64,000 nucleotides of DNA from Paenibacillus oceani (GCF_014705615.1 NZ_JACXJA010000044.1:33433-97432); one strand, 5' to 3'. Positions 26,892 to 36,492 are shown, numbered from the stretch's first letter. A program made the numbers and translations. Notes: generated by a model from the letters alone, not told the origin.

Positions 26892-27650
26892 ATGATCGGC
26901 CTGGTAAGTTATGCCACTCCGCGATTTTTCGCATCACAGGACAAATTGGAGCAGTCCGCTCTCCGTTACGGAGCGGACCGCGTGTTTGCTTATCGGGAAG
27001 AAGATCTGCTCGCCTCTTCGTTTTACCGGGACAATCAGTCCATTCTCCTGCAGCCGCGGGGAGCCGGCTATTGGATCTGGAAGCCCTATTATATTTTGCA
27101 GGCGATGTCGGCCATGAAGCCCGGTGATACGATCATTTACAGCGACGCCGGCATCGAGATTACCGGGCCGCTGGACCCGCTGATCCGGCTGTGCCGCGAA
27201 CAAGGGATCGTCCTGTTCCAAACCCATAACCAGCTCAACCGGATGTGGACGAAACGGGACTGCTTCGTGCTGATGGACTGCGATTCCAGCCGGTACTGGG
27301 ACGCGCAGCAGCTGATGGGCTCGTTCTCGCTGTATCTCAATAACGACCGGAGTCGGAAATTTGTGCAGCAATGGCTGGACTACTGCTGCAACGAACAAAT
27401 CGTGACCGACCGTCCCAACCGCTGCGGTTTGCCCAATCTGCCTGAATTCCAGGATCACCGGCACGATCAGTCGGTGCTGTCGCTGCTGGCCGTCAAGCAT
27501 AAGATCGAGATTTTCCGTTCGCCGAGCCAGCAGGGCAACCGGTACAAGATGAAATCGTTCCGCCACCCGGGAGAATGCCGCAAATACACGTCCAAGCCGT
27601 ACCGCAATTCCCGCTACGATACGCTGCTCAACCATCATCGCGCCAAATAA
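26892..27650 (+). CDS. Glycosyltransferase-like protein
   Basis: 252 residues from ATG 26892, preceded by AAAGGGGG. The pattern MIGLVSYATPRFFASQDKL, then GAGYWIWKPYYILQAM, PGDTIIYSDAGIEI and NQLNRMWTKRDCFVLMDCD, resembles small GT-A-fold proteins found in polysaccharide loci; YSDAG takes the place of a DXD-type nucleotide-sugar site. There is no signal or membrane segment. It stands alone between a SEC-C gene and a lipoprotein gene, so its acceptor cannot be guessed. The enzymatic role is inferred only. Confidence 0.55.
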   Translation: MIGLVSYATPRFFASQDKLEQSALRYGADRVFAYREEDLLASSFYRDNQSILLQPRGAGYWIWKPYYILQAMSAMKPGDTIIYSDAGIEITGPLDPLIRLCREQGIVLFQTHNQLNRMWTKRDCFVLMDCDSSRYWDAQQLMGSFSLYLNNDRSRKFVQQWLDYCCNEQIVTDRPNRCGLPNLPEFQDHRHDQSVLSLLAVKHKIEIFRSPSQQGNRYKMKSFRHPGECRKYTSKPYRNSRYDTLLNHHRAK

Positions 27651-27704
27651 GGCTGTCCGTGCCGGTTGAAGACAGAAACTGACCCGTGTGGGATGGACGA
27701 ACGG

Positions 27705-28961
27705 TTAATGGCCTGCATGCCCACCGCCCGAGGATTGGCTTTCCTGCTGCGCGCCGCCCGCGCCGCCCATGCTGCCATGCCCGCCGCCCGAAGCCGAACC
27801 GATCTCCAGCATCGAATCGATCTCGCCTTGAGCCGCATCAGCAAGCAGCTTTTCGTTCCCGGTGATCCAAGCATGGTTATACGGCCCTTCCGTAGGCGTT
27901 TTTTCATACTTCGGCTGGATCGACATCACATACGCCATAACCGAGTCCGGCATTTTGTCTTTGCCCGTCCAGATCAGGGGCGCGTGCTTGCCCAGATGCG
28001 AGAAGGGAGCCGCCGCGATGGCGATTGCGTTCGAGCTGGCCGGCACGAACGACAGGTTGCGGCCAGGTACGGCAATGCCCCATCCGAAGCCGGTCTGCGG
28101 ATCGGAATACCGGGCGAACGCAATGGAGTTCTCGTAAGCGTCTTTGCCGGCGATCCGCTGCACCCGCCCGTACGGCTTCAACTGGTCTTCGACCTTTTTG
28201 GAAACGACGCTTTCGGGCCCGAGAATATACACGTTCGCCGCCCCGTTCCGCTTCGCGAGCGCTTCGGCCGTTTCTTTGGGGACCTCGTCTTTCTTGACGT
28301 ACAGCAGCGGCTCCGGCATATGGGCGATCCAATTCACGGCAGGCAGCGTGAACGCCGGATCGTCCATCGAACCGACGATAACTGACGACGGCAGCTCGTT
28401 TGCCGCTTCGGCGTAATAGGCGTCGATATTTTTGGCGACATCCGCCGGGTTCGCTCCCGTCACTTTATCCGTTTTCAGGCCCAGCTTCGTTAGCTGCTGC
28501 TCGATCTGCGGGGCCAGATCGCCGACCAGCACGACCTGCACGCCGTTATTGGAAGGCACCCCGGCCGGCTTCAGCCTTTTGATCTCGTTGAGCGTCACTT
28601 CCGGTATCGAGTCGTTGTTGACGAAGAGCACCGGTCCGTTGTTCGGGTGATGGATCAGATCGGCGCTGGCGGCCGCATGCTGCCATTGCCCGGGATTCGC
28701 AAGCACGATGCCGCCCGGGCGGTTATCGTCCCGGTTAGCCATCCATAACGACCGGGAGACAAGCACAGCCGCCTCGTACGGATCGCCGGTATTGATCCGC
28801 GTCGTATTTTTCGTAGCAATCCACGGCATAACAGCCGCCTCTCCCCCTGGCAAGCCGGCCGCTGCGGACGATTCGTTTTTCCCGTTACCGTCGAAGCAGC
28901 CGGCAAGCAGCATGGCGGTCGCTCCGACGAGCAGACCGTTTTGCACTAGCTTTCGTTTCAT
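27705..28961 (-). CDS. Cell-wall-binding-repeat-2-like lipoprotein with Gly/His-rich tail
   Basis: 418 residues from ATG 28961 (GGAGAAGGAGAG upstream). The lipobox is MLLAGC. The body has three related alpha/beta segments of the CWB2 type (INTGDPYEAAVLVSRSLW, VLFVNNDSIPEVTLNEIKRL, VQVVLVGDLAPQIEQQL; YVKKDEVPKETAEAL). The last 35 residues are GGGHGSMGGAGGAQ then SSGGGHAGH, a possible metal-binding tail. It follows the two-component system genes on the same strand and may belong to its regulon. Location: outer face of the membrane or wall. Confidence 0.75.
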   Translation of the reverse strand: MKRKLVQNGLLVGATAMLLAGCFDGNGKNESSAAAGLPGGEAAVMPWIATKNTTRINTGDPYEAAVLVSRSLWMANRDDNRPGGIVLANPGQWQHAAASADLIHHPNNGPVLFVNNDSIPEVTLNEIKRLKPAGVPSNNGVQVVLVGDLAPQIEQQLTKLGLKTDKVTGANPADVAKNIDAYYAEAANELPSSVIVGSMDDPAFTLPAVNWIAHMPEPLLYVKKDEVPKETAEALAKRNGAANVYILGPESVVSKKVEDQLKPYGRVQRIAGKDAYENSIAFARYSDPQTGFGWGIAVPGRNLSFVPASSNAIAIAAAPFSHLGKHAPLIWTGKDKMPDSVMAYVMSIQPKYEKTPTEGPYNHAWITGNEKLLADAAQGEIDSMLEIGSASGGGHGSMGGAGGAQQESQSSGGGHAGH

Positions 28962-29070
28962 ATAGTCTCTCCTTCTCCAAGCTCTACTGCGGACACGGTT
29001 TTTCGGCAACCAAGCGTCCGTACCACACAGTGTAGCCGCCACTTTTGAAGAACTTGTGAAGGAGATCCGG

Positions 29071-30153
29071 TTATTGCGGGATGACGACAACAAATTCGCT
29101 GCCTGCCTCCGGGCCGTCCCCGCTAACCGCCCATACTTCCCCTTGATGCGCCTGTACGAGCGCTTTGACGATGGCAAGTCCGATCCCCCTGCCCCCCGTC
29201 TTCCGGTTCCGGGACTTGTCTCCCCGGTAAAAACGCTCAAAAATAAACGGCAAGTCCTCCTTCGTTATCCCCGCCCCCGTATCTTTCACGACAAAGCAGA
29301 TGTGTCCGTTATTAGGCCGAGCGGACATCACAACCTTGCCGCCCGCCGGGGTCGCCTTCAAGGCGTTCGACAGCAAATTGACCAGCACTTGCCTCATCCG
29401 GTCCGGATCGGCCCGCATGACAAGACCGTCATCAACCGGCTCCGTCTGCAGTCCGACGCCCTTCTCCGCATAAGCCGGAGACAACAGCTCCGCACAGCGC
29501 TCCAGCAGTTCCCCGACGCGGACGGTCGTGTACGATAGTCCGAAATCTCCCGACTCCAGCTCATTCAGATCCTCGAGATCGGATACGAGTCCGATCAGCC
29601 TGCCGATCTCGTCCAGGCATACCCGGTACCGCTCCGGCGAAGGCTGCCATATGCCGTCCCTCAAGGCGGACAGATGACTCTTAAGCGTAGTCAGAGGCGT
29701 CCTCAGCTCATGGGCGATATTCTCGGTCATCGCGATCCGGAGCCGCTCCTGCTCCTGAAGCTGCTCGGCCAGCTGGTTCAGCGCCAGTCCGAGGGCAGCC
29801 AGCTCGTCCTCGCCCTGCACCTCTGTGCGGGTTCCAAGCTGGCCTCTTGCCATCATCTCCGCCGAATATTTCATCCGGACCAGCGGACCCGCCAGCTTTT
29901 TACCGAGCCACATACTGACAGGCACGACGATCAGAATCGAACCGAGCAGCGTCCAGCCGATCGCCTGCATCACCGCCCGTTCGAGATGACTGCTCCAGTC
30001 GGCAGCGCCTCCTGCCGCTCCGCCGGACTCGAGCTGGTACATATTGAAGTGATAATGGATGCCCGCAACGAGCGTAACCGAAGACAAAATGAAGATAAGC
30101 GATACGACGGCGCCAAGCGTAACGGCTATGCGGACCCGAAGCGACTGTTTCAT
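29071..30153 (-). CDS. Sensor histidine kinase
   Basis: 360 residues from ATG 30153 (GGAGG upstream). Two membrane segments (VTLGAVVSLIFILSSVTLVAGI and AIGWTLLGSILIVVPVSMWLG) flank a short extracytoplasmic loop. A HAMP domain, the phospho-acceptor H-box ENIAHELRTPLTTLKSH, the N-box LVNLLSNALKATP, and the DTGAGI and GRGIGLAIVKAL ATP-binding boxes follow. It pairs with the response regulator whose stop lies 1 bp before this start. The signal is unknown; the small loop suggests an envelope or membrane-state sensor. Confidence 0.92.
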   Translation of the reverse strand: MKQSLRVRIAVTLGAVVSLIFILSSVTLVAGIHYHFNMYQLESGGAAGGAADWSSHLERAVMQAIGWTLLGSILIVVPVSMWLGKKLAGPLVRMKYSAEMMARGQLGTRTEVQGEDELAALGLALNQLAEQLQEQERLRIAMTENIAHELRTPLTTLKSHLSALRDGIWQPSPERYRVCLDEIGRLIGLVSDLEDLNELESGDFGLSYTTVRVGELLERCAELLSPAYAEKGVGLQTEPVDDGLVMRADPDRMRQVLVNLLSNALKATPAGGKVVMSARPNNGHICFVVKDTGAGITKEDLPFIFERFYRGDKSRNRKTGGRGIGLAIVKALVQAHQGEVWAVSGDGPEAGSEFVVVIPQ

Positions 30154-30154
30154 C

Positions 30155-30841
30155 TCAGCCTCCACTAAACCGGTAGCCGATTCCGTACACGGTGACGATA
30201 TAGTCCGGATTTTTCGGATCGGCCTCTATTTTGTGCCGCAAGTTTTTAATATGCTGATCGATCGTCCGGGCATCGCCGTCAAAATCAAAGCCCAGCACCT
30301 TGTCCACCAGATCGCCGCGGCTGAACGTCCGGTTCGGGTTGCGGGCAAATACGAGCAGCAGCCTGTACTCGTTCGGCGTTAACGCAACCGTCTCCCCCCT
30401 CAGCACCACCTTTTGCTGCAGCGCATCAATGAGCAGCTCCCCGCCGCGGAACGGAATCCGGTCCGCAAGCAGATCACCCCCGTCCGTACGCCGCAGGATG
30501 GCGCGCACTCTGGCGATCAGCTCCAGCGGGTCGAACGGCTTGGTCATATAATCGTCCGCTCCGAGCGACAAGCCCAGCAGCCGGTTGCGCTGCGAGGTTT
30601 TGGCGGTCAGCATCAGGATCGGGACGGGACTGCGGCCGCGGATCGTCTCGCACACCTGTTCCCCGTCTCCGTCCGGGAGCATCAGATCCAGCACCACCAG
30701 ATCGACGTGCCGGTCCCGGATCTGGTCCAGCGCCAGTCTCCCCGATTCCGCCTCCAGCGTCCGATACCCTTCGCTGGCCAGGTACGAGACGATCACCTCC
30801 CGGATATTATCGTCGTCCTCGACGACGAGTATCGTCTTCAC
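30155..30841 (-). CDS. OmpR/PhoB-family response regulator
   Basis: 228 residues. The likely start is GTG 30841 (AGGAGG 9 bp upstream), giving MKTILVVEDDDN. The receiver domain has the acidic pair EDDD and the phospho-acceptor Asp in VDLVVLDLMLPDGDG; the switch Lys is in DDYMTKPFDP. The winged-helix output is LTPNEYRLLLVFARNPNRTF, VDKVLGFDFDGDARTIDQHI and a final TVYGIGYRF. It forms an operon with the kinase gene. Confidence 0.93.
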   Translation of the reverse strand: MKTILVVEDDDNIREVIVSYLASEGYRTLEAESGRLALDQIRDRHVDLVVLDLMLPDGDGEQVCETIRGRSPVPILMLTAKTSQRNRLLGLSLGADDYMTKPFDPLELIARVRAILRRTDGGDLLADRIPFRGGELLIDALQQKVVLRGETVALTPNEYRLLLVFARNPNRTFSRGDLVDKVLGFDFDGDARTIDQHIKNLRHKIEADPKNPDYIVTVYGIGYRFSGG

Positions 30842-31149
30842 GATCCACCGCCTCCTTCGCTTGTTGGTTACCCTCATCGTAATGCAAATACGGCTGCAAG
30901 CTCAAGCGTAGGAGGAACAGCTGCCTGCGGGACGGTTCTATGAAAGAGCAAACAACGGGGGGCGAGGCGGGGAAATTTAGTTGGCAGGCAGGTTGCAGAG
31001 CTTTGAGGAAACGGGACGACCATTTCGGAACGATGCCGGGCGCACGGATTCCTTCGACTGCTGCGGGATAAGGTCCGGCCAACGACGTGAATGCGATAGA
31101 TTCAAGGATACCCTTGCCAATTCCTCGGCTGGCGTTAACCGATGAATCC

Positions 31150-31346
31150 AAATTAGAGCGGTTTACCGCTCTTAAAAGACCCAAATCTGATAAATGACAA
31201 CGGATAAGAGCGGTTTGCAGCCCTTATTCCTGCATTGCTACCTAAATTAGCAGTCGCATTGGGAATATAGGAGCTACAAACCGCTCTTATTTTCACATTA
31301 TTCTTAAATATTAACAAAATAGGAGGTATAAATCGATCTTATTTGC
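31150..31346. repeat. Intergenic repeat array A (TAAGAGCGGTTTG family, 4 units)
   Basis: Four related units of about 25-33 bp, two in each orientation, at about 31150-31174, 31202-31230, 31260-31292 and 31316-31346. The core is TAAGAGCGGTTTGNAGC, ending CTTATT, so the unit ends AATAAG/CTTATT are themselves inverted. Spacing is irregular (20-30 bp). The rest of the 30842-31437 gap has no gene. Confidence 0.8.
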
Positions 31347-31437
31347 AAGGTATGACCGAAAATCGCAGACAGCTCTACTGGCTGAAAATGGTTCGGCCCA
31401 TCACCCGGAAGCCGCCGCCTCTGTCAAGCTTCAATCC

Positions 31438-32388
31438 TCAAGGCTCGAGATGTCCCGGAGCGCAGCGATGCTCCAGCGACCGGCTGAAATACTCGTCGAG
31501 CTTCTCCAAGCCGAACTCCTCGATAATCGCACCAACGTCAAACTCGTCCGTTTCGCTGGACAGCAGCACCGAGCCGAGCAAGCCGGGATCGTGAATCGAC
31601 ACTTGGGGCCCGTACTTCCGCTTGATTTCCCGGAAGCGCGCCCCATTATTGTCGATATGCAGAACTTCACAGTCCAGATTGATCGTCGTCGTGACGAACG
31701 GGTAATAATTCGTGCTCTGCGCGACCACTTCGCCGAGCGGAGAAATAATCGCGCACGGCAGCCCGGCTATCGCTCCGGCGAAATGGGCCCGGCACGAATA
31801 CGCCCAGTAGTTCTGCATGATCGCCCCGTGGTACATGGAAGGAAATACGATCAGATCGGGACGGGCTTGGACGTATTGCTGCCGCAGCTCGTCAAAGTTC
31901 AGGTCGAAGCAGATCGCGACCGCCACCGTGCCGAAATCGCACTGGAATACCGGAGCGTCCTTGCCGTACAAAATGCCGTTCTGATCGTACTCGGCAGGCA
32001 CGAGATGGTTTTTGTGGTACGTGCCGATCACCGAACCGTCGCGGCCGATGAGCTGTGCGGTGTTGCGCCAGCTTCCGTCCTCCGCCTGCACATGCGACGG
32101 GTACACGATATGGCAGCGATGGCTCGCCGCCTTCTCGGCCATAAAGTCGCGAATCCGGTTGCCCCTTACCCGGTAATATTCCAGCCTCTGTTCCTTCGGA
32201 TACACACTGGAGAGCGGACGGTCGCACGCCTCCGGCAATACGATCAGGTCCGGCTTGTCGGGCAGGACGCTGTCAAGCTGCTTCTCCCAATGCGCCATCA
32301 TGCGCGCCAGCGCTTCCTCGGCAGGGACCCCCGCCTCGATTCTGCAAGGGGCGGGGCCCAAGCAGCTCACCTTCACATAATTGGCCAT
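31438..32388 (-). CDS. Carbon-nitrogen hydrolase (nitrilase superfamily)
   Basis: 316 residues, the usual size. The catalytic triad is visible: Glu in LIVLPEACDRP, Lys in GTYHKNHLVPAEYD and Cys in VAVAICFDLNFDELRQQY. These enzymes hydrolyse amides, carbamoyl compounds or nitriles. It lies 39 bp downstream of the D-2-hydroxyacid dehydrogenase gene in the same orientation, so the two act together, perhaps freeing an acid or amide that the dehydrogenase oxidises or forms. Cytoplasmic. Substrate unknown. Confidence 0.9.
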   Translation of the reverse strand: MANYVKVSCLGPAPCRIEAGVPAEEALARMMAHWEKQLDSVLPDKPDLIVLPEACDRPLSSVYPKEQRLEYYRVRGNRIRDFMAEKAASHRCHIVYPSHVQAEDGSWRNTAQLIGRDGSVIGTYHKNHLVPAEYDQNGILYGKDAPVFQCDFGTVAVAICFDLNFDELRQQYVQARPDLIVFPSMYHGAIMQNYWAYSCRAHFAGAIAGLPCAIISPLGEVVAQSTNYYPFVTTTINLDCEVLHIDNNGARFREIKRKYGPQVSIHDPGLLGSVLLSSETDEFDVGAIIEEFGLEKLDEYFSRSLEHRCAPGHLEP

Positions 32389-32427
32389 AACCCATCTCCT
32401 CCGATGCGTGTCTTCCGTTGCAAAAGC

Positions 32428-33414
32428 TCAGGCAAGCACGCTCATCTGCTCGGCCAGCACTTCGCCGCGCAGCGGCCGGCCTTCCGTGTACGCTCTCAGA
32501 TCATCAATAACCGCTTGAGCGATCCGCTGCAAGCCGTTATTGACGGCTCCGGCAATATGCGGGGTCAGCACAACGTTAGGCAGCGTGCGGAACGGGTGAT
32601 CCGGTGCAGGCGGTTCCGGATCGGTTACATCCAGACAAGCGAACAGCCGCCCCTTCTCCAGCTCTGCGACGAGCGCCGCCTCGTCGATCAGCGAGCCCCG
32701 GGCCGTATTAATCAGAATTGCGCGATCTTTCATCAGCGCGAGCCGCTCGGCATTCAACATCCGGTACGTCTCCGGCAGTGAAGGGGCATGGATGGAAACG
32801 ACGTCGCTTTGCGCCAGCACTTCCTCCAGCTCCGCTTTCTCGGCGCCCATCTCGCGAGCCTTCTCCTGGCTCACAAACGGATCATACAGCAAAATCCGGA
32901 CGTCAAAATTGCGCATCAGCTTGACGTAGTGCGAACCCGCCTTGCCCGCCCCGATCACGCCCGCCGTTATTCCGTACAGCTCCTGCACGCCCGATACCGG
33001 CCCCCAGGCTCCTTCCCGGGTCTGCTTGCCCAGTCTCCACATATCCTTCAAGGAAACGATCGTAAACCCAAGCGCCGTCTCCGCCACGCCTTTGCCGAGC
33101 GCTTCCGTTGCATTCGTCACGCGGATTCCCCGCTCCCACAGCTCCGGCGTGACGATCGGCTTCACCGTCCCGGCAGCATGCAGAACAAGCTTAAGGCCTG
33201 GTGCCTGCTCCAAAACGTTACCGGTAAGCGGGGTGCAGCCCCACGATGTAATCGCTATGTCCGCGCCTTTAATTAGAGACGCAAGGCGCGACTCGTCCGG
33301 CGGCCCGGACTGGTCGTTCACCACGACGTCCCCCAGCATCCGCAGCTGTTCCATATGATTGCTCCGAAAGATTCGTTCTCTCTGTTCCTTGCCTTGCAGC
33401 AGTACGATTTTCAT
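32428..33414 (-). CDS. D-2-hydroxyacid dehydrogenase (NAD-dependent)
   Basis: 328 residues from ATG 33414 (GGAGGG upstream). The NAD-binding region is GITAGVIGAGKAGSHYVKLM then ILLYDPF. The catalytic Arg is in INTARGSLIDEAALV, and His in LTPHIAGAVNNG. The protein reduces 2-oxo acids or oxidises D-2-hydroxy acids. A close paralogue is at 37282; both open with a K-IxxL/M-DRK/GKEQR-type N-terminus and share ADIAITSWGCTPL-like segments. It is divergent from the GntR/SBP fusion gene at 33805. Confidence 0.9.
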   Translation of the reverse strand: MKIVLLQGKEQRERIFRSNHMEQLRMLGDVVVNDQSGPPDESRLASLIKGADIAITSWGCTPLTGNVLEQAPGLKLVLHAAGTVKPIVTPELWERGIRVTNATEALGKGVAETALGFTIVSLKDMWRLGKQTREGAWGPVSGVQELYGITAGVIGAGKAGSHYVKLMRNFDVRILLYDPFVSQEKAREMGAEKAELEEVLAQSDVVSIHAPSLPETYRMLNAERLALMKDRAILINTARGSLIDEAALVAELEKGRLFACLDVTDPEPPAPDHPFRTLPNVVLTPHIAGAVNNGLQRIAQAVIDDLRAYTEGRPLRGEVLAEQMSVLA

Positions 33415-33669
33415 TGTGTTTCCCTCCATGTCGGCATTGTCCGTTCGACGCGTTCATTCGGCGTTGCCCGTTGCGAGACTTGTGAGCCGGTCGGCATGAC
33501 TTCCGGCCAAGCTCCGCACCTTCCCCTTTATAATTACCTTTAATTGATCCAAGCCTCTTCACATAACGATCCAGCGAAAACTCTGGTTCATTTTTGATTA
33601 TATTTTGGATGGGAAGGACTGTCAAACAGTATTTTCATATGATTCACACCTGTTTAGCAAGAAGGAATC

Positions 33670-33698
33670 GTGACAACAATGGTGTTGTAGGCTATAAT
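33670..33698 (+). promoter_or_regulatory. Sigma-A-type promoter for the GntR/SBP fusion gene
   Basis: GTGACA, a 17-bp spacer, TATAAT. It lies 107 bp upstream of the start at 33805, leaving a leader that may hold the regulator's own operator. Confidence 0.55.
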
Positions 33699-33804
33699 AT
33701 CACTCAAGCGATCCTAAGACGCGAAACTATATTTAACTATAAGTATACCAGTGAGTCGCCCGACACTACGACGCGACCGGCACATAAGGTTGGAGGAATA
33801 ACGA

Positions 33805-35175
33805 ATGAAGCCAAAACGGACGACTTCCAGAAGCCGTCTGGAGGAAATGATCGCCGTACTAAAAGATGACATCCTTACCGGCAAACGGTCTGAAGGCGAA
33901 TTTCTGCCCTCGGAGCTGGATCTCGGCGAGATGTACACGTTAAGCAAAAATACGGTGCGCAAAGGACTCGACGTGCTCGTCTCGGAAGGTTTTATCGAGA
34001 AGGTGCCCCGGATCGGCGCCCGCGTCATACGCAAGAAGCAAAAAACCGGAGAGCTGATCCGCTTCGGTTACTACCCGACGATGAACAACGAGATGGAGCT
34101 GCTCGAGCTCGTCGAGCGGTTTAACGAGGCGAATCCGGACATCCAGGTTGAACCCGTCCCCGTCGTGTATCCCCGGGATTACGAAGCGGTGCAGAAATAT
34201 TTGCGGGAAGGCACGCTTCTCGACATCATGACGATCAATCTGTACAATTACGAATTTATCCGCGGCGACTCTCCCGAGAAAAGCGTGCTGGAGCCGCTGG
34301 AGCCGCGGGAGGACCTGTATCCGTTCCTGAATGCGCCGTTTCAGTCGGGCGACCGGCAGTACCTGCTCCCGTTCGTCTTCACTCCCGTCGTGCTTTGCTA
34401 CAACAAGGATCATTTCCGCGAGGCCGAGCTGGCCGAGCCGGACAGCGGCTGGACGTGGGATGATCTGAGCGCCGCCGCAGACAAGCTGGCCGCCGGAGGA
34501 GACCGCCTCGGGTTTTATTTCCACCTCATGTCCGAGAACCGCTGGCCGATCTTCCTTCTTCAGAACGGGGTACGGTTCGGGCGGCGCGAGGATGGAAGCC
34601 GCATATTCAGCGACCCTCTTGTCAAAGAAGCGCTCGAGGCCTGCATGAACATCGTGAACACCCATTTTCCGTATCATCTGTCCGAGGACGATAACGATGC
34701 GGTCTCGCTGTTCCTTAACGGCAAAGCTTCGATGATCATCGCCACCTATTCGTGCCTGAACGCCCTGAAGGAAGCGTCCTTCGAATATGATATCGCACCG
34801 CTTCCACACCTGAAAGAGCTGAAGACGATGCTGGTCGTCATCGGTCTGGGCATCAACAAAATGTCGGCCCATAAAGACGCCGCGAAACGATTCGCCGATT
34901 ATTTGCTGTCCTATGAGACTCAACTGCACATCCGCAAACAAACCCTGAACTTGCCAAGTGTGAAGCGGGCCGCCGAATGGACCGGCGAGGAGGAGGTCCA
35001 AGGACGTCCCTACCGGTTCCATATGTACCGGGAAATCATCCATACGTTCCGGACGTATGCCGATTTGAACCTCTCCGTGCAAGATATGATGGCGATGCGC
35101 AACGAGCTTCGGTATTACTGGTCCAAGCTGGAAAGTCTGGATACGGTGCTGGAGCGGCTGGATCAACAATCGTAA
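33805..35175 (+). CDS. GntR winged helix fused to a solute-binding-protein domain (regulator A)
   Basis: 456 residues with no signal peptide. Residues 1-75 form a GntR winged helix (LEEMIAVLKDDILTGKRSEG, LPSELDLGEMYTLSKNTVRK, GLDVLVSEGFIEKVP). From about residue 85 to the end it matches family-1 solute-binding proteins (LIRFGYYPTMNNEMELLELV, FTPVVLCYNKDHFREAEL, DSGWTWDDLSAAADKL, SLFLNGKASMIIATYS). This is expected to be a cytoplasmic transcription factor that senses the ligand with an intracellular copy of a transporter receptor. Its paralogue is at 39778. The neighbours are divergent dehydrogenase and nitrilase genes. GGAGG precedes the ATG. Confidence 0.85.
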   Translation: MKPKRTTSRSRLEEMIAVLKDDILTGKRSEGEFLPSELDLGEMYTLSKNTVRKGLDVLVSEGFIEKVPRIGARVIRKKQKTGELIRFGYYPTMNNEMELLELVERFNEANPDIQVEPVPVVYPRDYEAVQKYLREGTLLDIMTINLYNYEFIRGDSPEKSVLEPLEPREDLYPFLNAPFQSGDRQYLLPFVFTPVVLCYNKDHFREAELAEPDSGWTWDDLSAAADKLAAGGDRLGFYFHLMSENRWPIFLLQNGVRFGRREDGSRIFSDPLVKEALEACMNIVNTHFPYHLSEDDNDAVSLFLNGKASMIIATYSCLNALKEASFEYDIAPLPHLKELKTMLVVIGLGINKMSAHKDAAKRFADYLLSYETQLHIRKQTLNLPSVKRAAEWTGEEEVQGRPYRFHMYREIIHTFRTYADLNLSVQDMMAMRNELRYYWSKLESLDTVLERLDQQS

Positions 35176-35180
35176 GGAGC

Positions 35181-35208
35181 GGGGCGGCGGAGGCCGCCCC
35201 TTATTTTT
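35181..35208 (+). terminator. Terminator after GntR/SBP regulator A
   Basis: GGGGCGGC, loop GGAG, GCCGCCCC then TTATTTTT, 5 bp after the stop codon. Confidence 0.85.
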
Positions 35209-35250
35209 AACGTATCCCTGCATCTGGGCAGGAAACTGTTCCGCACCCGG

Positions 35251-36420
35251 CTACACCCGCGTCCTCCCGGTCAGATCAAACGTATCGTGTCCGCACGAAG
35301 GGCAGCCTGCGCGTTTCAACTCCTCTATCGTTCCATGTGCCCCTCCGTACCCGACAGCTTCCGCACGGCCGCACCGTTTGCAAATATACGTACGGCGCGT
35401 CCGCTTCACGTCGCCGGTATATATCGCGTCTTCGAACGGCAAAGTGATCGGCGGCGCGGTCGAATCCGTCGTCTGGAGGACGATCATCTGACTGCGGTTG
35501 CCGATGATCTCCGCCCCTTCATACTCGTTGAAAAAAGGGATCATTTCCTTGACCGTCAGCCCCATCCGGACCAGCTCGCGCTGCATCTCCAAGGAAGCGT
35601 CCGGCGACTTGTGCGCAAACGACAAAAAGATCGACAACCCCTTTTTCCTTCTCAGCGCCTCAATCCCCCGCGACAAAAACAATGTCATTCCCTGCAGCGT
35701 GTAAGGCGGATCGGTATAAAAACAATCGAACCGGCCGCGCAGCGCCGGGGGAAGAGACTGCCGCAAATCCGCCTGATGACACTCGGCGACAGCCCCCATC
35801 TGCTCCGACGCACTCCGGATGTAATCCAAAAACCGCAAATCGATATCCGCGACCTCGATCCGGGTCCGATGCTTCCCTGCATTTCCCGGAAAAAGCCGGG
35901 TAAGCAGAAAACCGATCGAGATGCTGACCAGATCGTCGTCGCCGACGCACAAGATCCGCTTACCGATCAGCGACTGCTCGCGCAAGCCTAGTATGGCGCG
36001 CTTCAAGCTGGTCTCCATCGTACATTTGGACTGGTCGATCCTCACGTCTTCCTGCGGACGCTCCCGGAACAGCTCCCGCAGTACCGGCAATCCGTCATCC
36101 AGCTCCGAGCGCCAGCACAGCGGGTCCGTTATCAGCTTACGATACAGATCCTGATCGAACCCGCCGTATCCCAGCTCGTCTTCCACATAAGCCTTACCCT
36201 CCGGCGAACAATGGACGCCGTCTTTTTGCACAAGGGCGCCGGCCCGGATCAGCTCTTTCTTGATCGCAGCGGCAACCGGAACGGGCAAAACCGTTTTCCT
36301 CGCCAGTTCTTTCGTCGAGATTCCCGGCTTCAGGTAACATTCCACCATCGTCTGCTCGACCGCTCGTTCGCCTTCCTCCAGCCGTACATTCGCGGCTACC
36401 GCTTGCGTGAACTCCCTCAA
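35251..36420 (-). CDS. bpsA: N4-bis(aminopropyl)spermidine synthase (branched-chain polyamine synthase)
   Basis: 389 residues if the TTG at 36420 is the start (GGGAG 10 bp upstream); GTG 36429 is an alternative. Residues about 150-330 form a Rossmann aminopropyltransferase domain: RILCVGDDDLVSISIGFLL, then FDCFYTDPPYTLQGM (the DPPY-type active-site loop of BpsA) and SIFLSFAHKSPDASLEM. The N-terminus looks like a winged helix (STKELARKTVLPVPVAAAIK). The C-terminus has a four-Cys zinc ribbon: CKRC and CPSC. BpsA transfers aminopropyl groups from decarboxylated AdoMet to spermidine. Monocistronic, with two hairpins upstream. Confidence 0.85.
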   Translation of the reverse strand: MREFTQAVAANVRLEEGERAVEQTMVECYLKPGISTKELARKTVLPVPVAAAIKKELIRAGALVQKDGVHCSPEGKAYVEDELGYGGFDQDLYRKLITDPLCWRSELDDGLPVLRELFRERPQEDVRIDQSKCTMETSLKRAILGLREQSLIGKRILCVGDDDLVSISIGFLLTRLFPGNAGKHRTRIEVADIDLRFLDYIRSASEQMGAVAECHQADLRQSLPPALRGRFDCFYTDPPYTLQGMTLFLSRGIEALRRKKGLSIFLSFAHKSPDASLEMQRELVRMGLTVKEMIPFFNEYEGAEIIGNRSQMIVLQTTDSTAPPITLPFEDAIYTGDVKRTRRTYICKRCGRAEAVGYGGAHGTIEELKRAGCPSCGHDTFDLTGRTRV

Positions 36421-36452
36421 TAGATCCACTCTCCCAGGTTCAGTTAAATGCC

Positions 36453-36492
36453 AAAAAGGGCAGAGATGAACAAACGTCCATCTTCTGCCCTT
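36453..36492 (-). terminator. Terminator-like hairpin in the bpsA leader
   Basis: Read on the minus strand: AAGGGCAGA, a loop, TCTGCCCTTTTT, ending about 33 bp upstream of the bpsA start. A terminator placed inside the leader of a gene suggests attenuation or insulation from upstream transcription. Confidence 0.6.

Noticed and set aside
31150..31346. CRISPR array
   Set aside because: Units vary in sequence, alternate orientation and have irregular spacing; no cas genes are present. The same holds for the arrays at 50266 and 56421.
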